Source of the DNA: JAAYUD01 sp036846645
GTDB taxonomy: Bacteria; Bacteroidota; Bacteroidia; Bacteroidales; Bacteroidaceae
DNA length: 16,493 bases
NCBI GenBank assembly: GCA_036846645.1
Contig: DAIUBN010000050.1
Location: 1-16,493, forward strand
Reading direction: 5' to 3'
The notes under the pieces were generated by a model. The model had not been told where the DNA came from and did no database searches. It saw nothing but the letters and a program-made list of their open reading frames with translations. Shown piece after piece: positions 5,641 to 12,273 of the stretch. Both the position numbers and the translations under genes were made by a program. Positions within the stretch are counted from its first letter, which is position 1; each line of letters opens with the position of its first letter.

Positions 5641-6981
5641 ATGATAAGTGCATTAATAATTATTTTTGTCGTGGGCTACATAATGATAGCCCTCGAACAT
5701 CCTATCAAAATCAATAAAGCTGCTACTGCCCTACTACTCGGCATGATATTGTGGACTATCTACTCTACAATGGTGGGCAACGTTGATAAAGTCGGTAACT
5801 CGGTACTAGAACACATGGGAGATATCACAGAGATATTATTCTTCCTGATTGGTGCGATGACAATTGTAGAAATTGTCGATGTACATGGAGGTTTCTCTAT
5901 TGTTACAGATCATATCAACACCCGAAGTAAGAAAAAACTGCTTTGGATACTTGGAGTGATTACCTTCTTGATGTCATCAGTTCTCGACAATCTTACAACA
6001 GCTATTGTCATCACCATGCTGCTCCGTAAATTGGTAAGCAATCAACACGAACGCTGGCTGTATGCTTCTATCATCATTATCGCAGCCAATGCCGGTGGAG
6101 CCTGGTCGCCTATCGGTGATGTCACAACTATTATGCTTTGGGTCAAAGGTAATGTCACCACCCAGGCATTATGTACTTTTGTCTTCCTGCCATCTGTCAT
6201 GTCGCTCGTTATTCCTCTCCTCTGCATCACGCCGATGCTCAAAGGTCAGCTTTCCGACGGAACAGGCAAAGTAGTCAATGTTCCAGTAGCTGGCAACGTA
6301 AGCAATAAGGAAAAGAAGACGCTGTTCTATCTAGGTATTGGTGGACTTATCTTTGTTCCTATATTTAAAGGTATCACAGGACTACCACCATTCATGGGAA
6401 TGATGATTTCTTTGGGTATCATCTGGTTCTATACCGATATGATGTATGGCAAGAATAGCCATGAGGGCAAAGGTGATTTCCGTATTCCTACCATACTGAA
6501 ACGTATTGATATACAGACCATACTATTCTTCCTCGGTATCCTCCTCGCTGTTGCCGCTTTACAAGAAGCAGGTATATTGGGCGATGTAGCACATTGGCTC
6601 GATGTCAAACTCCATAATATCTATATCATCGATGTGATTCTTGGTCTACTTTCTTCTATTGTAGATAATGTTCCACTCGTAGCAGCATCTATCAGCATGT
6701 ATCCTTTACATACTGCAGCAAGTATTCCAGCTGGCCCGGAATATCAATATCTGATGCACTTCGTTCAAGATGGTACATTCTGGGAATTCCTTTCTTACTG
6801 TGTCGGCGTTGGTGGAAGTATCTTCATCATTGGTTCTGCAGCCGGTGTAGTCGTTATGGGATTGGAGAAAATGAACTTCGTATGGTATATGAAGAAAATT
6901 TCTCTTATCGCTCTTGCCGGTTATCTGGCAGGTGCTGCAACATACGTTCTTGAGGTCATCCTCTTTAAGGGAGGTTTATAA
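5641..6981 (+). CDS. nhaD: NhaD-type Na+/H+ antiporter (446 aa)
   Basis: This inner-membrane antiporter of the NhaD branch of the ion transporter superfamily is expected to expel Na+ (or Li+) in exchange for protons, giving salt and alkali tolerance and pH control. About 12 membrane segments are visible. Signature regions are SSVLDNLTTAIV (D116, N117), NAGGAWSPIGDVTTIMLW (about residues 150-167) and the inverted-repeat counterpart IVDNVPLVAAS (D342, N343). The paired DN motifs in two symmetry-related half-helices are the likely ion site. Length is normal. It has its own promoter and no Shine-Dalgarno. The gene ends in a 12-bp hairpin, and the rubrerythrin gene follows 80 bases later. Confidence 0.9.
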   Translation: MISALIIIFVVGYIMIALEHPIKINKAATALLLGMILWTIYSTMVGNVDKVGNSVLEHMGDITEILFFLIGAMTIVEIVDVHGGFSIVTDHINTRSKKKLLWILGVITFLMSSVLDNLTTAIVITMLLRKLVSNQHERWLYASIIIIAANAGGAWSPIGDVTTIMLWVKGNVTTQALCTFVFLPSVMSLVIPLLCITPMLKGQLSDGTGKVVNVPVAGNVSNKEKKTLFYLGIGGLIFVPIFKGITGLPPFMGMMISLGIIWFYTDMMYGKNSHEGKGDFRIPTILKRIDIQTILFFLGILLAVAALQEAGILGDVAHWLDVKLHNIYIIDVILGLLSSIVDNVPLVAASISMYPLHTAASIPAGPEYQYLMHFVQDGTFWEFLSYCVGVGGSIFIIGSAAGVVVMGLEKMNFVWYMKKISLIALAGYLAGAATYVLEVILFKGGL

Positions 6982-6986
6982 GATAT

Positions 6987-7024
6987 ATGGGGCTTATAAA
7001 GTTTATAAAGCATATAAGCCCCAT
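6987..7024 (+). terminator. 12-bp hairpin between nhaD and the rubrerythrin gene
   Basis: ATGGGGCTTATA (6987-6998) and TATAAGCCCCAT (7013-7024) form a perfect 12-bp stem with a 14-base loop, starting 6 bases after the nhaD stop. No T-run follows. It may be a weak terminator or an mRNA-stabilising structure, and I saw no TAnnTTTG promoter between it and the gene at 7062. Partial read-through from nhaD is therefore likely. Confidence 0.5.
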
Positions 7025-7061
7025 CAACTCAATCAAACTAACAAACTAATCGGTCAAGACA

Positions 7062-7721
7062 ATGAAAAAGTATAGTATTTATTTAGTAATCGCCTTTGCA
7101 AGTATCTGTTTGTTGACTAGTTGCTCACAAAAGAAGAGCAATGCAGAAGTTCAGAAACCTGTTGCTGGCGAACAGAGCAAAACAGAGAAAGACTTGAAAG
7201 CGGCCATAGATGGCGAGGCTACTGCCAGTGCCAAATATGAAGCATACGCCAAGAAAGCAGGTGAAGAAGGATTGGTGCAAATAGAAGCTCTCTTCAAAGC
7301 AACGTCGAAAGCAGAGTCAATTCATAAAAAGAATCATCTGCATGCCCTCTTTTTGGTTAGTGGTATCAAAAGATACAAGCCGAATATCGAGAAGTTTGAT
7401 ATCAAATCTACTGCTGAGAATCTGAAAGCAGTAATTGAAGGTGAGAAATACGAATCGAAAACAATGTACCCGACCTTCATTGCCGATTCTAAAAGTGAAT
7501 TTGAAGATGATGCTGTTCTCTCATTCAAATTTGCGATGAGTGCAGAGAAGAATCATGCCAAACTTTATTCTGAGGCTTTAGCCAAAATCAAGAGTCCGAA
7601 GAAACTACAGTCGGTATACTATGTTTGTCCTGTTTGTGGCAATGTTTATGCCGGCAAACCATCGGCAGTATGCGAACTCTGTGGTACTCCCGCATCGAAA
7701 TTCATTAAATTCAGTATATAA
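7062..7721 (+). CDS. Exported lipoprotein rubrerythrin (219 aa)
   Basis: Residues 1-21 form a lipoprotein signal (positive start, hydrophobic core, LLTSC with C21 as the lipidated cysteine). The mature protein is therefore anchored to a membrane outside the cytosol. The rest is a complete rubrerythrin. The ferritin-like diiron part has all expected ligands: E52, E85 and H88 (ExxH), E128 and E131, and E162 and H165 (ExxH). A C-terminal rubredoxin-like domain holds one iron on C189, C192, C204 and C207 (CPVCG and CELCG). Rubrerythrins reduce hydrogen peroxide in anaerobes using electrons from rubredoxin or NAD(P)H-linked partners. They are normally cytosolic, so export raises the question of the electron source. 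The linker after C21 is lysine-rich rather than acidic, so it lacks the usual Bacteroidetes surface-export signal and probably faces the periplasm. Confidence 0.88.
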   Translation: MKKYSIYLVIAFASICLLTSCSQKKSNAEVQKPVAGEQSKTEKDLKAAIDGEATASAKYEAYAKKAGEEGLVQIEALFKATSKAESIHKKNHLHALFLVSGIKRYKPNIEKFDIKSTAENLKAVIEGEKYESKTMYPTFIADSKSEFEDDAVLSFKFAMSAEKNHAKLYSEALAKIKSPKKLQSVYYVCPVCGNVYAGKPSAVCELCGTPASKFIKFSI

Positions 7722-7729
7722 GTCAAAGC

Positions 7730-7768
7730 CAACTTTTCGGATAGCACTAATATCCGAAAAGTTGTTTT
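7730..7768. terminator. Bidirectional terminator overlapping the end of the reductase gene
   Basis: CAACTTTTCGGATA (7730-7743) and TATCCGAAAAGTTG (7751-7764) form a perfect 14-bp stem with a 7-base loop; a TTTT run follows on the plus strand. It lies between two convergent genes and can stop transcripts of the rubrerythrin gene. It also includes the last codons of the minus-strand reductase, whose TAG stop (7747-7749) is in the loop. Confidence 0.75.
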
Positions 7769-8895
7769 GCTTTCTGCATACCTTCTATAATTGACACCCC
7801 AAAGGGACAATTCTTTTCACATCGTCCACAAGCAATACACTCACCGGCATGGTGAACCAATAACTTATAATGTTCGCGAACCGTCTCAGGTATCTCGTTC
7901 TGAGCAACACACAAATTATAGTACTTATTGACCGAAGCAATATCAATACTCACCGAGCAAGGAGCACAATGACCGCAATACATGCAATGCCCTTTCCAAG
8001 TGAACTTATCCATACCACTGATAGCCGAAGCATAATCTTTCTGCAACTTATCGGCACTGCACCATTCTAGCGCAGCATCTATTTCTTCGTTGCTCTTGCA
8101 ACCCACCATCACAGCAGCTACTGCGGGACGAGTGAGTGCATACTCTATACACTGCGAAGGAGTAAGTGCCTTACCGAAAGGAGAATTTTGTTCACTCAAT
8201 ATATCTCCTCCTCCATATACTTTCATCACATCAATACCTACTCCTCTACTCTCACAAAGTTCGTAGAGCCGTTCGCGTTGCGGATCGATATTCTGCAACG
8301 AATGTTCGTAATTCTCGTCTTTCCATAGGTCTTCACAATCTTCGCTTGCCGGTTGCATATCATAGCAAGGATTGATAGAGAACATCAACACGTCAATCAG
8401 CCCACTCTGTACTGCCATCAGGGCAACTTGAGGATTATGACTGCTCATACCTATATAACGAATACGACCTTCCTTCTTTAATTGTTGAGCATACTTGATA
8501 ATTTCGCCATCAAACACACGGTGATAATCTCTCTCATCATCAACATAATGAATCATACCGACATCTATATAATCGGTCTGCAACAATCTGAGCATATCTT
8601 CAAACGCAATCTGAGTTTTCTTCAAATCACGAGAACGAAGATATTGACCATTCTCCCATGTACTACAAAGATGACTTTGTAGAATGAATCTGTTGCGGCG
8701 CCCTAGCAGAGCTTCGCCGAGATTGGCGCGAAGCTGGGGATTGGACGAATAGATATCCATAAAATTGATGCCTTTAGAGATGGCATAATCCATCTGAGAG
8801 GTTACTTCAGATACGCTCTTACCCACAAAGCCTTCACAACCAAGAGCAATGGCACTCACTTCGAGAGCAGTATTTCCTAAACGACGATATTCCAT
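7747..8895 (-). CDS. Aldo/keto reductase-like protein with C-terminal Fe-S domain (382 aa)
   Basis: Residues 1 to about 285 form an aldo/keto reductase barrel (begins MEYRRLGNTALEVSAIALGC; TDYIDVGMIHYVD near 107-119; RIRYIGMSSHN after it). The tail has a ferredoxin-like Fe-S region with CMYCGHCAPC (C304, C307, C310, C313) and CIACGRCEKNCP (C353, C356, C359, C363), so one or two 4Fe-4S clusters are expected. Of the usual D-Y-K-H tetrad, D47 and H116 are present. The Lys position is Q73 (ILQSHL), and Tyr is displaced (Y49, where the usual site at D+5 is Asn). Classical NADPH ketone reduction is therefore doubtful, and a role linked to the clusters is possible. I chose 8895 because a full -7 box at 8926-8933 lies inside the longer frame (ATG at 8949), so upstream starts are untranscribed. 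Confidence 0.85.
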   Translation of the reverse strand: MEYRRLGNTALEVSAIALGCEGFVGKSVSEVTSQMDYAISKGINFMDIYSSNPQLRANLGEALLGRRNRFILQSHLCSTWENGQYLRSRDLKKTQIAFEDMLRLLQTDYIDVGMIHYVDDERDYHRVFDGEIIKYAQQLKKEGRIRYIGMSSHNPQVALMAVQSGLIDVLMFSINPCYDMQPASEDCEDLWKDENYEHSLQNIDPQRERLYELCESRGVGIDVMKVYGGGDILSEQNSPFGKALTPSQCIEYALTRPAVAAVMVGCKSNEEIDAALEWCSADKLQKDYASAISGMDKFTWKGHCMYCGHCAPCSVSIDIASVNKYYNLCVAQNEIPETVREHYKLLVHHAGECIACGRCEKNCPFGVSIIEGMQKAKQLFGY

Positions 8896-8925
8896 AGTGT
8901 TGAATTTCTTAATGTATCGATACTG

Positions 8926-8933
8926 CAAAGTTA
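8926..8933 (-). promoter_or_regulatory. -7 box of the aldo/keto reductase gene
   Basis: CAAAGTTA reads TAACTTTG on the minus strand, a full TAnnTTTG match. The transcript would start near 8919, giving a leader of about 24 bases before the ATG at 8895. No clear -33 element was found. Confidence 0.55.
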
Positions 8934-8995
8934 GCAGATTCTTCGGCATTAGCCTGTATATTAATTACGGAATGTACAACCATTTTTACAGAACC

Positions 8996-9028
8996 AAAAA
9001 AAGGTGCGACTCATCGAGCCACACCTTT
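8996..9028 (-). terminator. Intrinsic terminator of the OmpA-family gene
   Basis: On the minus strand the RNA forms a 13-pair stem (AAAGGTGTGGCTC with GAGTCGCACCTTT, two G-U pairs) and a 3-base loop, directly followed by seven T residues (A-run at 8996-9002 on the plus strand). It starts 24 bases after the stop at 9053. The use of G-U pairs shows it is oriented for the minus-strand transcript. Confidence 0.9.
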
Positions 9029-9052
9029 ATTATATATGATATACTGAATATC

Positions 9053-9919
9053 TTATTTGTTGTCGTTAGAATCCGGAGCCTTATCAATCAAATCCATGAA
9101 CTGATCAAGTTTAGGAGTGATGATAATCTGTGTACGACGGTTACGTTGTTTGCCAAGCTCTGTATTGTTGGTAGCAATAGGATTGTATTCACCACGACCT
9201 GCAGCTGTCAAACGTTTAGGATCTACACCATATTGATTTTGCAAAGCCTGAACTACAGAAGAAGCACGCAATGTACTCAAATCCCAGTTGTTACGAATGT
9301 TCTGGCGAGAGATAGGTACATTATCGGTGTTACCTTCGATAAGCACATCATAGTCTTTGTAGTCGGTGATAATTTTTGCAATCTTACTCAATGTCTCACC
9401 TGCTCTGTCGTTAATCTCATAGCTACCCGACTTATAGAGCATATTATCTGCCAATGAGATATAAACTACACCTTTCAGTACTTTGACATCAACTTCCTTC
9501 AATTCATCATTGCTCAACGAGCGAGTCAAGTTATTGGTAAGAACCATATTGAGAGAATCACTCTTACTCTTTGTTTCAACCAATTGTTTGATGAACTTAT
9601 TGGATGCATTGATTTCATCTACTAACTTCGAGATATTGATATTACCCTGAGAGTTCTGTTGCAAGCTCTTATCGAGCGAACCTTGGAGAGCGGCATACGA
9701 AGCACGAAGTTCTTCATTGGTACGACGAGCTTCTGCTAGACGATCTTCCAAACTCTTAACTTTGGTACGATACTCCGCTATTTGAACTTGAGCATCTTGA
9801 TACGATTTCTGTAAACCATTGTAATCAGCTTGTAGACCTGTAAACTGTTTCTTACTGACACAGCTGGTAAAAGATAAGCCGACCATCAGAATAGACAACA
9901 CAATAATACTACGTTTCAT
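9053..9919 (-). CDS. OmpA-family lipoprotein with coiled coil (288 aa)
   Basis: Residues 1-20 are a lipoprotein signal ending FTSC, with C20 lipidated. Residues about 25-90 are a long heptad-like helical region (GLQADYNGLQKSYQDAQ, then KSLEDRLAEARRTNEEL), probably a coiled-coil stalk. Residues about 145-270 are an OmpA/Pal/MotB-type peptidoglycan-binding domain: IEGNTDNVPI (D199) and NWDLSTLRAS (R218) supply the diaminopimelate-binding pair, and GRGEYNPIATN and NRRTQIIITP complete the fold. The protein should tether the outer membrane to the cell wall. ATG codons at 9925 and 9955 are also in frame; 9919 gives the most typical lipoprotein start (MKRSIIVL). A strong terminator follows. There is no beta barrel, so it is not a classical OmpA porin. 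Confidence 0.88.
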   Translation of the reverse strand: MKRSIIVLSILMVGLSFTSCVSKKQFTGLQADYNGLQKSYQDAQVQIAEYRTKVKSLEDRLAEARRTNEELRASYAALQGSLDKSLQQNSQGNINISKLVDEINASNKFIKQLVETKSKSDSLNMVLTNNLTRSLSNDELKEVDVKVLKGVVYISLADNMLYKSGSYEINDRAGETLSKIAKIITDYKDYDVLIEGNTDNVPISRQNIRNNWDLSTLRASSVVQALQNQYGVDPKRLTAAGRGEYNPIATNNTELGKQRNRRTQIIITPKLDQFMDLIDKAPDSNDNK

Positions 9920-9986
9920 AATCATTGGTTTTAATTTGTTATTAATTTTATTCATTTTTCAACGCACTTTTAAATAATTGATGGTG

Positions 9987-9993
9987 CAAGATA
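9987..9993 (-). promoter_or_regulatory. Weak -7-like box of the OmpA-family gene
   Basis: The minus strand reads TATCTTG, one base off TAnnTTTG, about 60-70 bases before the start codon. No -33 element was recognised, so this is tentative. Confidence 0.3.
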
Positions 9994-10010
9994 CATATTT
10001 TCTTTTTAAA

Positions 10011-10040
10011 ATTGTTACTTCATTATTATAAAGTAACAAT
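10011..10040. promoter_or_regulatory. 10-bp inverted repeat between divergent promoters
   Basis: ATTGTTACTT (10011-10020) and AAGTAACAAT (10031-10040) are perfect inverted arms separated by 10 bases. The right arm covers the -33 region of the pantothenate kinase promoter, and the element also lies upstream of the divergent OmpA-family gene. No T-run follows, so a regulator-binding site shared by the two genes is more likely than a terminator. Confidence 0.5.
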
Positions 10041-10056
10041 CTATTAGATTATTTGC

Positions 10057-10064
10057 TACCTTTG
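10057..10064 (+). promoter_or_regulatory. -7 box of the pantothenate kinase operon
   Basis: TACCTTTG fully matches TAnnTTTG. The transcript would start near 10071, about 24 bases before the ATG at 10095. This rules out the in-frame ATG at 10053, which lies upstream of the box. No TTTG is found at -33, where the inverted repeat sits instead. Confidence 0.6.
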
Positions 10065-10094
10065 GGGCATCCTTTAACAATTAAATGGCAAATA

Positions 10095-10925
10095 ATGGGA
10101 TTAATTATTGGTATAGACGTAGGTGGAAGTACAACAAAGATAGTTGGACTGGATCATGATACGATAAAGTCTCCGATGTTTATCACAGCAGCCGACCCTG
10201 TGACCTCTTTATTCGGTGCTTTCGGAAAATACGTCTACGACAACGGATTTAAACTATCAGATATTGAGCAAGTGATGCTCACCGGTGTGGGAAGTGCTTA
10301 TATTGAAGGACCGCTCTACGGACTGCCAACTCAAAAAGCCGATGAATTTGTTTCAGACGGATTGGGAGCACGCTACAATACCAATCTGAAAGATCTGATG
10401 GTGGTCAGTATGGGCACCGGTACTTCTTACGTCAAGGTGACAGGCAAAAGTATCAAACATATTGGAGGTATCAGTATTGGAGGAGGCACATTGCAAGGCC
10501 TCTCATTATTATTGCTCAAGACAAGAGACTTTGCCAAGATTTGCGAATTGGCAGAACAAGGAGATGTGTCGCACATCAATCTTCAAATCAGAGATATTTG
10601 TAGTCATCATCTGGAGGGATTGCCACTCGATGCCACAGCATCCCTATTCGGCAAACTCTCCAATAGCAATGCCCGCGAAGAAGATATTGCTTTAGGACTA
10701 ATATATATGGTATTGCAAACCATCGGTTCTTCGGCAGTTCTTTCGGCACTCAATTCGGATATCAAAGACTTCGTACTCATTGGCAATCTCACCAAGTTTC
10801 CGCAGTGCAAAGAGATTTTTCCTTTTATGGAGCAGATATATAATGTCAAATTTCATATTCCCACATTTGCTGAATTCAGAACGGCTTTAGGCGCCGCTCT
10901 CGTCTACCACAACAACAAATTATGA
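10095..10925 (+). CDS. coaW: Type II pantothenate kinase (276 aa)
   Basis: This ASKHA-fold kinase should phosphorylate pantothenate with ATP, the first step of coenzyme A synthesis, in the cytosol. Motifs of the type II (CoaW/eukaryotic PanK) group are seen: the phosphate-binding loop GIDVGGSTTKIV (residues 6-17), a probable catalytic acid E84 in KADEFVSDGLGA, the second phosphate motif VSMGTGTSYV (104-113) and GGISIGGGTLQGLSLLL (124-140). Length is normal for the bacterial form. Staphylococcus CoaW is not feedback-inhibited by CoA; whether that holds here is unknown. Bacteroidales more often carry the type III enzyme (CoaX), so this may be a second kinase. The start is set by the promoter and by the exact P-loop position. 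Its TGA overlaps the ATG of msrC. Confidence 0.82.
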   Translation: MGLIIGIDVGGSTTKIVGLDHDTIKSPMFITAADPVTSLFGAFGKYVYDNGFKLSDIEQVMLTGVGSAYIEGPLYGLPTQKADEFVSDGLGARYNTNLKDLMVVSMGTGTSYVKVTGKSIKHIGGISIGGGTLQGLSLLLLKTRDFAKICELAEQGDVSHINLQIRDICSHHLEGLPLDATASLFGKLSNSNAREEDIALGLIYMVLQTIGSSAVLSALNSDIKDFVLIGNLTKFPQCKEIFPFMEQIYNVKFHIPTFAEFRTALGAALVYHNNKL

Positions 10926-11377
10926 AAGAGAAAGAAGAACAATACCACCTGTTGCTCAAACAAGCCCAGGCATTCATTGAGGGAGAAACCGACTGTATAG
11001 CCAATATGGCAAATATCTCAGCATTGATCAAAGATACTTTCCACTTCTGGTGGGTAGGATTCTACATTGTCAGAGATACAGAATTGGTACTCGGTCCGTT
11101 TCAAGGGCCAGTGGCTTGTACCCGGATTGGCTACGGAAAAGGAGTTTGCGGAACAGCTTGGAAAGAACAGCGCACTATCATCGTACCCGATGTAGAGCAG
11201 TTTCCAGGACATATCGCCTGCAGTTCAGCTTCACGCTCGGAAATAGTAGTTCCCATCTGGCAGAATAATAAGGTGACAGGAGTCATCGATATTGATAGTG
11301 AGTATCTCAATACCTTTGATGATATCGATGCACGATATCTAGAGCAACTCGCGGGATTGGTCAAAACGAAAGATTGA
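10922..11377 (+). CDS. msrC: Free methionine-R-sulfoxide reductase (GAF domain, 151 aa)
   Basis: This small cytosolic GAF-fold enzyme reduces free methionine-R-sulfoxide. The fRMsr/MsrC signature is complete: VLGPFQGPVACTRIGYGKGVCGTAW, followed by DVEQFPGHIACSSASRSEIVVPI. The three catalytic and resolving cysteines are C66, C76 and C100, with the same spacing (10 and 24) as in E. coli MsrC (C84, C94, C118). WVGFYIV near residues 44-50 is the typical first GAF strand. Length is normal. It starts inside the last codon of coaW (ATGA overlap at 10922-10925), so the two proteins are translationally coupled, although no direct metabolic link is obvious. It repairs methionine after oxygen exposure. 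Confidence 0.92.
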   Translation: MKEKEEQYHLLLKQAQAFIEGETDCIANMANISALIKDTFHFWWVGFYIVRDTELVLGPFQGPVACTRIGYGKGVCGTAWKEQRTIIVPDVEQFPGHIACSSASRSEIVVPIWQNNKVTGVIDIDSEYLNTFDDIDARYLEQLAGLVKTKD

Positions 11378-11402
11378 AATAGAACCTCGGAGACGTTCCA
11401 TA

Positions 11403-11633
11403 TCACTCATTTTCTCTCATTTGTTCTGCGTCCGACTCATCGCGACGCATTCTATCTTCTATACTGTCATCTTCGGGGTCTTGATACTGAAAGTTGTCTG
11501 CACGATATTTATCATAAGGCACAGACTGTTGAGAGTCGTCCTTATTCTTATCTGAAAGCGGCGAATGTATTGCAGCATAGATAAGAACAAGAGCAACAAG
11601 TATTATTATAATCCAAAAAATGACTGCAAGCAT
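11403..11633 (-). CDS. Small membrane protein with acidic tail (76 aa)
   Basis: I do not recognise the family. The N-terminus (residues about 2-24, LAVIFWIIIILVALVLIYAAI) is one strong membrane helix. The remaining 50 residues are hydrophilic, probably disordered and rich in Asp, Glu, Arg and Gln (QDPEDDSIEDRMRRDESD). The orientation of the tail is not clear. The start lies 32 bases after the stop of the cold-shock gene on the same strand, with no terminator seen between them, so the pair is probably one transcript. A clean membrane helix followed by a charged tail, and the absence of a competing gene here, argue that it is real. Convergent msrC ends 25 bases away. Confidence 0.55.
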   Translation of the reverse strand: MLAVIFWIIIILVALVLIYAAIHSPLSDKNKDDSQQSVPYDKYRADNFQYQDPEDDSIEDRMRRDESDAEQMRENE

Positions 11634-11665
11634 GGCATTATTGGAAAAAGACGGTATGACAAAAG

Positions 11666-12112
11666 TTATTTAACGATGGTAATATTGACGGCATTCATTC
11701 CTCGTTTACCTTTTTCGAGTTCGAATGTCACTTTATTATCTTTATCAATTCCGGCAGGAGCGTTCGATATATGGAAGAAGTATTTGTCCACACTACCTAG
11801 TTCTTTAATAAAGCCAAAGCCTTTCTCGGCATTAAAGAACTCTACAATACCTTTCTTAATAGGATCTTCTTCTACCTCTTCTTTCTTTGGAACAGATACT
11901 TCAATGCTATCGGCACTGATCTCTTCATTTTCATTCAATTCGGGTGGAGTATCGGTAATGTTTCCATTAGCATCGACATAAGCTATCATATCGTCGAACG
12001 AAGACGTTCCACTCGCTTTACGTTCTTCTTTACGTTTTTGTTTCTCGAGACGTTTACTTTGTTTTCTTTTCTCTAATTCTTTTTTGTTTGATGATATTGC
12101 TGATCTACTCAT
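11666..12112 (-). CDS. Cold-shock-domain protein with basic N-terminal extension (148 aa)
   Basis: The C-terminal part (about residues 86-148) is a cold-shock domain that binds single-stranded nucleic acid. RNP1 is KGFGFI (97-102), and RNP2 is YFFHIS (111-116), where the usual first Val is replaced. It is preceded by a highly basic helix-like stretch (residues about 9-33, KKELEKRKQSKRLEKQKRKEER), then an acidic linker (about 53-82, rich in Glu and Asp). Free CspA proteins have only about 70 residues, so this is the extended Bacteroidetes type. It likely acts as an RNA chaperone or translation regulator, and the basic extension would strengthen RNA binding. It has its own -7 box and a short leader of about 37 bases, and it is followed by a small membrane-protein gene. 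Confidence 0.9.
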   Translation of the reverse strand: MSRSAISSNKKELEKRKQSKRLEKQKRKEERKASGTSSFDDMIAYVDANGNITDTPPELNENEEISADSIEVSVPKKEEVEEDPIKKGIVEFFNAEKGFGFIKELGSVDKYFFHISNAPAGIDKDNKVTFELEKGKRGMNAVNITIVK

Positions 12113-12155
12113 ATAAATAAATTAATAATAAATTGATGGCTCAACCGCCACTTTA

Positions 12156-12163
12156 CAAAGGTA
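12156..12163 (-). promoter_or_regulatory. -7 box of the cold-shock gene
   Basis: CAAAGGTA reads TACCTTTG on the minus strand, a full TAnnTTTG match. The transcript would start near 12149, 37 bases before the ATG at 12112. No clear -33 element was found. Confidence 0.5.
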
Positions 12164-12227
12164 GTGAAATTAATCCAAGTTTTGAGCTTTTTAAACAGAA
12201 TAATCTATTTATAACGCAAATAATAGT

Positions 12228-12235
12228 TATATTTG
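12228..12235 (+). promoter_or_regulatory. -7 box of the menaquinone operon
   Basis: TATATTTG fully matches TAnnTTTG. The transcript would start near 12242, about 30 bases before the ATG at 12274. It excludes the in-frame ATG at 12133 and makes the ATG at 12244 nearly leaderless. A weak TTTA near 12208 could serve as -33. Confidence 0.55.
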
Positions 12236-12273
12236 TAATTTATATGAACCAAAAACAAAGAAACAATAGCCTT

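Noticed and set aside
8849..9457. A 202-codon plus-strand open frame
   Set aside because: It runs antisense over the reductase start, a terminator and the OmpA-family domain, both recognised on the opposite strand. Its translation has no domain and is rich in Cys, Ile and Thr in the way of antisense shadows.
10053..10094. Longer N-terminus for pantothenate kinase
   Set aside because: ATG at 10053 is upstream of the -7 box, and the phosphate-binding loop sits at the right place from 10095.
11378..11402. Possible terminator between msrC and the small membrane gene
   Set aside because: Only a five-pair stem (GGAAC with GTTCT) with a nine-base loop and no T-run is found, too weak to call.
12133..12273. 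Longer N-terminus for the HAD-thioesterase fusion
   Set aside because: The extension covers the -7 box at 12228-12235, would start upstream of transcription, and adds no family sequence before the HAD motif.
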